From positions 1 to 64,000 of the forward strand of contig NZ_AYOD01000015.1 of assembly GCF_000497755.1 (NCBI RefSeq): a stretch of 64,000 bases of DNA, in the 5' to 3' direction. Below are positions 59,128 through 64,000 of this stretch, in pieces (the stretch's first letter is position 1; each line of letters begins with the position of its first letter). The notes beneath the pieces were generated by a model. It did no database searches. It saw only the letters and a program-made list of their open reading frames with translations, and was not told the DNA's origin. This DNA comes from Aliihoeflea sp. 2WW (GTDB lineage: Bacteria; Pseudomonadota; Alphaproteobacteria; Rhizobiales; Rhizobiaceae). The position numbers were made by a program, and so were the translations under genes.

Positions 59128-59780
59128 AGTTCGAAAATGTCGGCTTGCGCTACGGGATGGGCACGGAAGTGCTGCGCGACGTCTCGTTCCAGGTGCCGCC
59201 GCGCTCGTTCCAGTTCCTGACCGGGCCGTCGGGGGCCGGCAAGACGACCCTCCTGCGCCTCCTCTTCATGTCTCTGAAGCCGACGCGCGGGCTGATTTCG
59301 GTCTTCGGCAAGGACCGCGCGCGCATCTCGCCGCGCGAACTGCCCTTGATGCGCCGGCGCATCGGCGTCGTGTTCCAGGATTTTCGCCTTCTCGACCATC
59401 TGACGACCTACGAGAACGTGGCACTGCCGCTGCGCGTACGCGGGCGCGACGAGGCGAGCTATCGGCAGGACGTGATCGAACTGTTGAAATGGGTCGGGCT
59501 GGGCGAGCGCATGCACGTGCTGCCGCCGGTTCTTTCGGGCGGCGAGAAGCAGCGCGCCGCCATCGCTCGCGCCCTGATCGAGCAGCCCGACGTGCTTTTG
59601 GCCGACGAGCCGACCGGCAATGTCGATCCGCCGCTGGCGCGCCGGCTCTTGCGGCTGTTCATGGAACTGAACCGGCTCGGCACGGCCGTCGTCATCGCCA
59701 CCCACGACCTGACGCTGATGGATCAGGTCGACGCGCGCCGCATGGTGCTGACCGGCGGCAGGCTCGACATCTATGACTGA
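59121..59780 (+). CDS. ftsE: Cell division ATP-binding protein FtsE
   Basis: A 219-residue ABC ATPase that with FtsX forms the divisome complex activating septal peptidoglycan hydrolases. Walker A is GPSGAGKTT, the signature is LSGGEKQRAA, and Walker B is VLLADEPTGNVD. The GTG at 59121 (VIQFENV) has GAAGGT 8-13 bases upstream and gives the standard FtsE length; earlier in-frame codons add unconserved residues and overlap the CtrA box. The ftsX start lies 8 bases within its 3' end. Confidence 0.93.
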   Translation: MIQFENVGLRYGMGTEVLRDVSFQVPPRSFQFLTGPSGAGKTTLLRLLFMSLKPTRGLISVFGKDRARISPRELPLMRRRIGVVFQDFRLLDHLTTYENVALPLRVRGRDEASYRQDVIELLKWVGLGERMHVLPPVLSGGEKQRAAIARALIEQPDVLLADEPTGNVDPPLARRLLRLFMELNRLGTAVVIATHDLTLMDQVDARRMVLTGGRLDIYD

Positions 59781-60735
59781 GATCGCCGAGCACGCCCCTG
59801 CCCTGCCCGCCCGAACCGCCCGGCGCGCGCTGACGCCGATCGTCCCGGCGCAGAACGTCGCCGGCACCGCGCTCGTCGTCGTGATCGCGATCATGACGTT
59901 CCTGTCCTGCCTGACGCTCGGCGCGGTGACGCTGGTGCGCGATTCATCGGCGGCCTGGCAGACGGAGATCTCCCGCGAGGCGACGATCCAGATCAAGCCG
60001 GGCGACGGTGTCGACATGGACAGGGCGCTCGTTGCGGCGCAGGGGCTGGCGGCGGGCTTCGCCGGCGTGCGCAGCGCCTCGATCGTCGACGAGGACGCGA
60101 CCGCCCGCCTGCTCGAGCCCTGGCTTGGAACAGGTCTCGACCTCGACGAACTGCCCGTCCCGCGCCTCGTCATCGTCACCATCGACCCTTCGACGCCGCC
60201 CGATTTCGCCACCATGCGCGCGCTTCTGGCCGAACAGGTGCCGGGCGCGGCGCTCGACGACCATCGCACCTGGGCCGACCGGCTCGTCGCCATGGCGCGC
60301 ACGACGGTCGCGATCGGCATCGCCATCCTCGGCCTGATGCTTGCGGCGACGGTGCTGACCGTCGTCTTCGCGACGCGCGGCGCGATGGACGGCAACGGGC
60401 ACATCATCGAGGTGCTCCATTTCGTCGGCGCCGAGGCCCGCTTCATCGCCCGCGAGTTCCGCAGGCATTTTCTGCTGACGGGCCTCAAAGGCGCCGCGAT
60501 CGGCGGCGTTGCGGCCATCATCGTCTTCGTCGGGTTCTCGCTCTGGTCGTCGGCCAATCTGGCGACGCCGCAGGGCGACCAGGCCGCGGCCCTTTTCGGC
60601 AATTTCGCCATCGGGCTGACGGGCTATGCGGGCGTCGCGCTGGTCGCCGCGACCGTCACGATCCTGACAGGCGCGACCACCCATTTCACCGTTGCCGCAT
60701 ATCTTTCCGAACTCGACGGGCGCCAGCACGACTGA
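59773..60735 (+). CDS. ftsX: Cell division protein FtsX
   Basis: A 320-residue permease-like protein with four transmembrane segments: one near residues 30-55, a periplasmic domain of about 110 residues, then three at about 175-200, 228-255 and 275-300. The periplasmic loop should contact peptidoglycan hydrolases or EnvC-like partners. It overlaps ftsE by 8 bases. The cytoplasmic N-terminus is about 30 residues long, as in other Rhizobiales. Confidence 0.92.
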   Translation: MTEIAEHAPALPARTARRALTPIVPAQNVAGTALVVVIAIMTFLSCLTLGAVTLVRDSSAAWQTEISREATIQIKPGDGVDMDRALVAAQGLAAGFAGVRSASIVDEDATARLLEPWLGTGLDLDELPVPRLVIVTIDPSTPPDFATMRALLAEQVPGAALDDHRTWADRLVAMARTTVAIGIAILGLMLAATVLTVVFATRGAMDGNGHIIEVLHFVGAEARFIAREFRRHFLLTGLKGAAIGGVAAIIVFVGFSLWSSANLATPQGDQAAALFGNFAIGLTGYAGVALVAATVTILTGATTHFTVAAYLSELDGRQHD

Positions 60736-60844
60736 ATTCGCTCGCGACGAATGGAAATGTTTTGTGTGTTCATGCGTTTAAAGGCACTACCCTTGGGTCT
60801 CTTCGCCGCGTAACGATGGGCGACATTATCTGGTGCTGAAGAAC

Positions 60845-61549
60845 ATGCGAGGAACGAGCGCGCGGGGATTTGAGCGCGAGACCGGAAGGCGAGGCCTGCC
60901 GGCGACGTTTCGCGTCGCGATCATCGTGGTTCTTTGCCTCGGCTTCGTCTTTTCCGGTGGCTTCCTGGTCTTCGCCACCCATGTTGGCCGACTTGAAACA
61001 CCGAGCGATCCGGGCAGCGCGGATGCGATCATCGTCCTGACCGGCGGCTTTGCCCGGCTCGACGCGGCGGTGCAGCTTCTCCAGGAAGGCAGAGGCCAGC
61101 GGCTCCTGATCTCCGGCGTCAATCCCGTCGCCCGCCCGCTCGACATCCAGCGCGCCACCGGCGCCAACGAAGACCTCTTCGCCTGCTGCGTCGACATCGA
61201 CCGCGATGCGCTCGACACGATCGGCAATGCCGCCGAAAGCGCCAAATGGCTGGAGCAGAACGCTTTTCGCAGCGCCATCGTCGTGACCAACAATTACCAC
61301 ATGCCGCGCAGCCTGCTCGAAATGAGCCACGCGCTGCAGAACGCGCGGCTGACGCCCTACCCGGTCGTCACCAACCGGCTCGACGGCGGCCAGTGGCTGG
61401 CGAGCCGGAACGCGCTGCGGGTGCTCTTCACCGAATACACGAAATACCTCGCCGCCCTCGCCCGTACGACGGTGATGCCGTCGCGCTCGGGCGACGTGCC
61501 GGCCGTCATCGTCGAGGCGGGAGCGGGCAACGGCCCGGTCGAGCGATAG
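60845..61549 (+). CDS. YdcF family protein (DUF218)
   Basis: A 234-residue inner-membrane protein with an N-terminal transmembrane anchor (about 25-45) and a DUF218 domain. ADAIIVLTGGFARLDAAVQLL and VVTNNYHMPRSLLEM are conserved. The fold is Rossmann-like; SanA/YdcF relatives are involved in envelope homeostasis, but enzymatic activity is not settled. A GTG at 60833 would add four residues. It follows ftsX by about 110 bases. Confidence 0.85.
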   Translation: MRGTSARGFERETGRRGLPATFRVAIIVVLCLGFVFSGGFLVFATHVGRLETPSDPGSADAIIVLTGGFARLDAAVQLLQEGRGQRLLISGVNPVARPLDIQRATGANEDLFACCVDIDRDALDTIGNAAESAKWLEQNAFRSAIVVTNNYHMPRSLLEMSHALQNARLTPYPVVTNRLDGGQWLASRNALRVLFTEYTKYLAALARTTVMPSRSGDVPAVIVEAGAGNGPVER

Positions 61550-61613
61550 GGCGTTTCCCTTTGACGCCTCATCGTGTAACCAGCGACGGTCCCTTCCGAC
61601 GCGAGCCTGCCTG

Positions 61614-62417
61614 ATGCTGCAAATCCGTTCGCTGGCCTTCAACGTGGCCTTCTATGCGAGCCTGATCGTCCAGATGATCGTCTGGACGCCGATATACTTC
61701 TTCCTGCCGCGCCATCTCGCCTGGTTCGTGCCGCGCACATGGTCGCACACCAGCATGTGGCTGATGAAGGTGATCGCCGGCACGGACCGGAAGATCGAGG
61801 GGCTCGAGAACCTGCCCGAAGGCGGCTATATCCTGGCGCCCAAGCACCAGTCCTTCTGGGACACGATCGCGTTCTTTCCCTACATGCCCGACCCGGTCTA
61901 CATCCTGAAGCGGGAGCTCATGTGGATACCGCTCTTCGGCTGGTATGTCGGCAAGATGAAGATGATCCCGATCCACCGCGGCAGCCGCTCCAAGGCGCTG
62001 AAACAGGCGGTGAAGGTCGCGCGCGAGCGCATGGCGGACGGCCGCCAGTTGATCATCTATCCCGAAGGCACGCGCCGTGCGCCGGGCGCCGAGCCGGCCT
62101 ACAAATACGGCATCGCCGAACTCTACGCCGCCCTCAACGTGCCCGTCGTGCCGGTCGCGCATGTGGCGGGGCTCTACTGGCCGCGCCGCAAGTTCCTGCG
62201 CCATCCCGGCACCATCCGCGCGAAGTTCCTGCCGCCGATCGAGCCGGGGCTCGACAAGCAGGTGTTTCTCGAACGGCTGGTCCGCGAGACGGAAACTGCC
62301 TGCGACGAGCTTCTGGTCGAGGTCGCGCGCGACCCGTCCGGCCCGCCTTTGCCGCCGACCGCGCTCGACCGGCTGAAGGCGCTCGGCGTCGAGCCGGCGC
62401 CGCGCAAGGCTAGCTGA
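61614..62417 (+). CDS. plsC: 1-acyl-sn-glycerol-3-phosphate acyltransferase
   Basis: A 267-residue membrane-bound acyltransferase that makes phosphatidic acid from lysophosphatidic acid. N-terminal hydrophobic segments are present (about 8-30). The catalytic H-x4-D motif is HQSFWD (His78, Asp83), and the phosphate-binding motif is YPEGTRR. Its 3' end overlaps the end of the convergent ChaC-like gene by 8 bases. It may instead be one of several PlsC paralogues acting on other acyl acceptors. Confidence 0.93.
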   Translation: MLQIRSLAFNVAFYASLIVQMIVWTPIYFFLPRHLAWFVPRTWSHTSMWLMKVIAGTDRKIEGLENLPEGGYILAPKHQSFWDTIAFFPYMPDPVYILKRELMWIPLFGWYVGKMKMIPIHRGSRSKALKQAVKVARERMADGRQLIIYPEGTRRAPGAEPAYKYGIAELYAALNVPVVPVAHVAGLYWPRRKFLRHPGTIRAKFLPPIEPGLDKQVFLERLVRETETACDELLVEVARDPSGPPLPPTALDRLKALGVEPAPRKAS

Positions 62418-62925
62418 TTTTCGCGGCCACGCTTTCGAGCCAATGATCGCGAATGCCGAGCGCTTCAAGATGCGCGACGGTGTTGAGGACGTATTCCTCG
62501 TTCGGCCCCGACCGCCCGACCGCGCCGCCCACGGCGCGCGCGGCCTCCTCGGCGTCGATCCGGCCGGCATATTGCTGGTGCGCCCGGTCGACGACATAGG
62601 TCAACGCCTCGACCACCGGCCCGCCTTCCAGCCTGACCGGCAGGCGTCGCTCCAGATAGACGTTGGTGACGAGTTCGCGCTCGCGGAGGTAGGCGATCAC
62701 CTCCTCGCGCAGCGCGTCCGGCACGCGGAACGCCATGCCGATGCACGAGCCGCCGCGGTCGAGCCCTAGCACGAGACCCGGCCGCTCCTCCGTGCCGCGA
62801 TGGACGAAGGAGCGCACGCACAGCGCCCGGCGATAGCCGTGCAGCCGCGCCCGATGCGTCTCCGTATGCGCAAAGCCCGGTCGCCACATCAGCGAGCCGT
62901 AGCCAAAGACCCAAAAATCGCCCAT
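62410..62925 (-). CDS. Gamma-glutamylcyclotransferase, ChaC-like
   Basis: A 171-residue protein with the ChaC signature FGYGSLMWRPGF and IGMAFRVP. ChaC enzymes cleave glutathione to 5-oxoproline and Cys-Gly. A catalytic Glu (about residue 108) is in the region after VYLERRLPVRLEG. It is convergent and overlapping with plsC, and divergent from the DUF2125 gene. Substrate assignment follows the family. Confidence 0.88.
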   Translation of the reverse strand: MGDFWVFGYGSLMWRPGFAHTETHRARLHGYRRALCVRSFVHRGTEERPGLVLGLDRGGSCIGMAFRVPDALREEVIAYLRERELVTNVYLERRLPVRLEGGPVVEALTYVVDRAHQQYAGRIDAEEAARAVGGAVGRSGPNEEYVLNTVAHLEALGIRDHWLESVAAKIS

Positions 62926-62989
62926 ATCGCCGTCAGTTTAGTTCGAATGCCGGTCGTTCCGACCGGACCGGGGTAGCGAGGCACGGGGC

Positions 62990-63985
62990 ATGGCGTCAAG
63001 ACAATCCGGCGGATCGGGATATTCCCGCCGCATCATCCTGCTCGCACTTGGCATCGTCGTCGTCGTCATCGGCTACACCTATGGCTGGAATTATGCGGCG
63101 GATCGGCTCGTGGCCGAGGCGAATGCGCGCGTGGCGGCGCTCAACGCCAGCGGGCGCAGGGCGAATTGCGAGAATGCCGAGGCCCGCGGCTATCCGTTCC
63201 GCATCGGGCTCTTCTGCCGATCGATCATGTATGTCGATGCGCCGTCGGGCGTCGCCGTGCGCGCGGGCGCCTTCCGCTCGGCCGCGCAGGTCTACCAGCC
63301 GCAACGTGTCGTCGGTGAACTCGATGGCCCGGCGATCATCGAGTTTCCGGGCATCAACGCGCTGGAGGTAAGCTGGGAGGAAATGCGGGCAAGTTCGCGC
63401 CTCGCCTCGCCGCGCCCCGACATCGTTTCGGTCGAAGCCACCAAGATTGACATCGGCCCCGATTCGGCTCCCGCCGGCCAGCGCCCCGCTGCCTCGGCCG
63501 ATCGCGCGGAGTTTCACATGCGCCCCGCTGGATCGGGGTCGGACGTCGCCTGGCGCTTCGAGCGGCTGTCGCTCGATCCCGACCTGCTGGGCCAAGGCAC
63601 GCTGCCGCTGATCAGCGGCGAAGCGGATCTGCATTTTCCCGTCGATCCGGTGCCGGCCTTTTCGGGGCGCGGGCTGCGCGGCCTCGCAACGGTCGTCAAT
63701 TCGATGGTGATCCGCACTGCCGGCAACGAGACGGCGGCCCGGGTGGAAGGCCCCTTCTCGATCAACGAAGCGGGGCTGATCGACGCGGAGCTGTCGCTAT
63801 CGGTCGAGAACCCTCAGGTGTTCGCGCAGATCATGGCGGAACTGTTTCCGGCCGCACGCGACCAGATTCGGCTCGCGGTCGCCGGCGCAGCCATGCTGGG
63901 AGACAATCCCAGCCTGCCGATGCGGATATCGAAAGGCAGGGTGTCCATCGGCTTCCTGAACCTTGGAACGCTGCCGCCGCTCTAG
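62990..63985 (+). CDS. DUF2125 family membrane-anchored protein
   Basis: A 331-residue alphaproteobacterial protein of unknown function. A signal anchor lies at about 15-33, and the remaining 300 residues are a predicted periplasmic, beta-rich domain with a conserved early segment FRIGLFCRSIMYVDAPSGV containing Cys. Domains of similar shape in AsmA/DUF945 proteins take part in lipid or outer-membrane protein traffic, but no direct evidence is present. It ends 15 bases before the window end. Confidence 0.85.
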   Translation: MASRQSGGSGYSRRIILLALGIVVVVIGYTYGWNYAADRLVAEANARVAALNASGRRANCENAEARGYPFRIGLFCRSIMYVDAPSGVAVRAGAFRSAAQVYQPQRVVGELDGPAIIEFPGINALEVSWEEMRASSRLASPRPDIVSVEATKIDIGPDSAPAGQRPAASADRAEFHMRPAGSGSDVAWRFERLSLDPDLLGQGTLPLISGEADLHFPVDPVPAFSGRGLRGLATVVNSMVIRTAGNETAARVEGPFSINEAGLIDAELSLSVENPQVFAQIMAELFPAARDQIRLAVAGAAMLGDNPSLPMRISKGRVSIGFLNLGTLPPL

Positions 63986-64000
63986 TTTTTCTTCGCCGCC

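Overview
The window looks like ordinary chromosomal core sequence from an alphaproteobacterium of the order Rhizobiales (Hyphomicrobiales), probably close to Mesorhizobium/Phyllobacteriaceae. The signs are a high G+C content, alphaproteobacterial gene families (DUF4167, TIGR02302, DUF1178, DUF2125, twin-transmembrane small protein), a CtrA-type box, Rhizobiales-style intergenic palindromes, and the blocks argJ-GNAT-mutT, argH-lptM-lysA and hpt / ftsEX. The genus is inference. I see no prophage, insertion sequence, integron, CRISPR array, restriction or defence island, or plasmid function. One tRNA gene is present (tRNA-Leu, anticodon CAA).

Layout. 0.4-4 kb: an anchored M23 endopeptidase and a convergent L,D-transpeptidase, both cell-wall enzymes. 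4-14 kb, all on the minus strand: clpB behind a heat-shock-type promoter, an Asn-rich DUF4167 protein, prmC-prfA (release factor and the enzyme that methylates it), ptsP (nitrogen PTS enzyme I) and lysC. 13.7-18.2 kb: an ABC-2 exporter pair, divergent ubiG, then a minus-strand chain grxC - nitrilase-family hydrolase - DUF1178. 18.2-24.2 kb: comF, a divergent methyltransferase, an orphan Flp pilin with a small membrane protein, mutT-GNAT-argJ, and a periplasmic parvulin. 24.4-31.4 kb: secA, an MFS transporter, a lipid-linked-sugar flippase coupled to a BioF2-type GNAT protein, and a small membrane protein. 31.4-39 kb: an aldo/keto reductase, tRNA-Leu, a DedA-like protein, dsbB-like, GrpB-like, HNH nuclease, AlkA-type glycosylase, gluQRS, and EamA and BrkB membrane proteins.

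39-44 kb is a plus-strand run: a twin-TM small protein, a cobalamin adenosyltransferase, rhomboid, etfB-etfA, 3-hydroxyacyl-CoA dehydrogenase and an Omp25/31-like porin, with a diguanylate cyclase convergent to it. 45.5-50.8 kb encodes a branched-chain amino-acid ABC system: livJ with its own terminator, then livG-livF-livH-livM. 51-57 kb: tlpA-like thioredoxin divergent from argH-lptM-lysA, then the large TIGR02302 protein. 57.5-64 kb: response regulator - hpt - membrane protein (minus) divergent from ftsE-ftsX, followed by YdcF-like, plsC, ChaC-like and DUF2125 genes.

The most distinctive signals lie between genes: a CtrA box with three GANTC sites ahead of ftsEX, a heat-shock-type promoter ahead of clpB, and three kinds of intergenic palindrome, two of them present twice. 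I found no convincing previously undescribed multi-gene system. The nearest candidates are small conserved proteins of unknown function and the flippase-GNAT pair.
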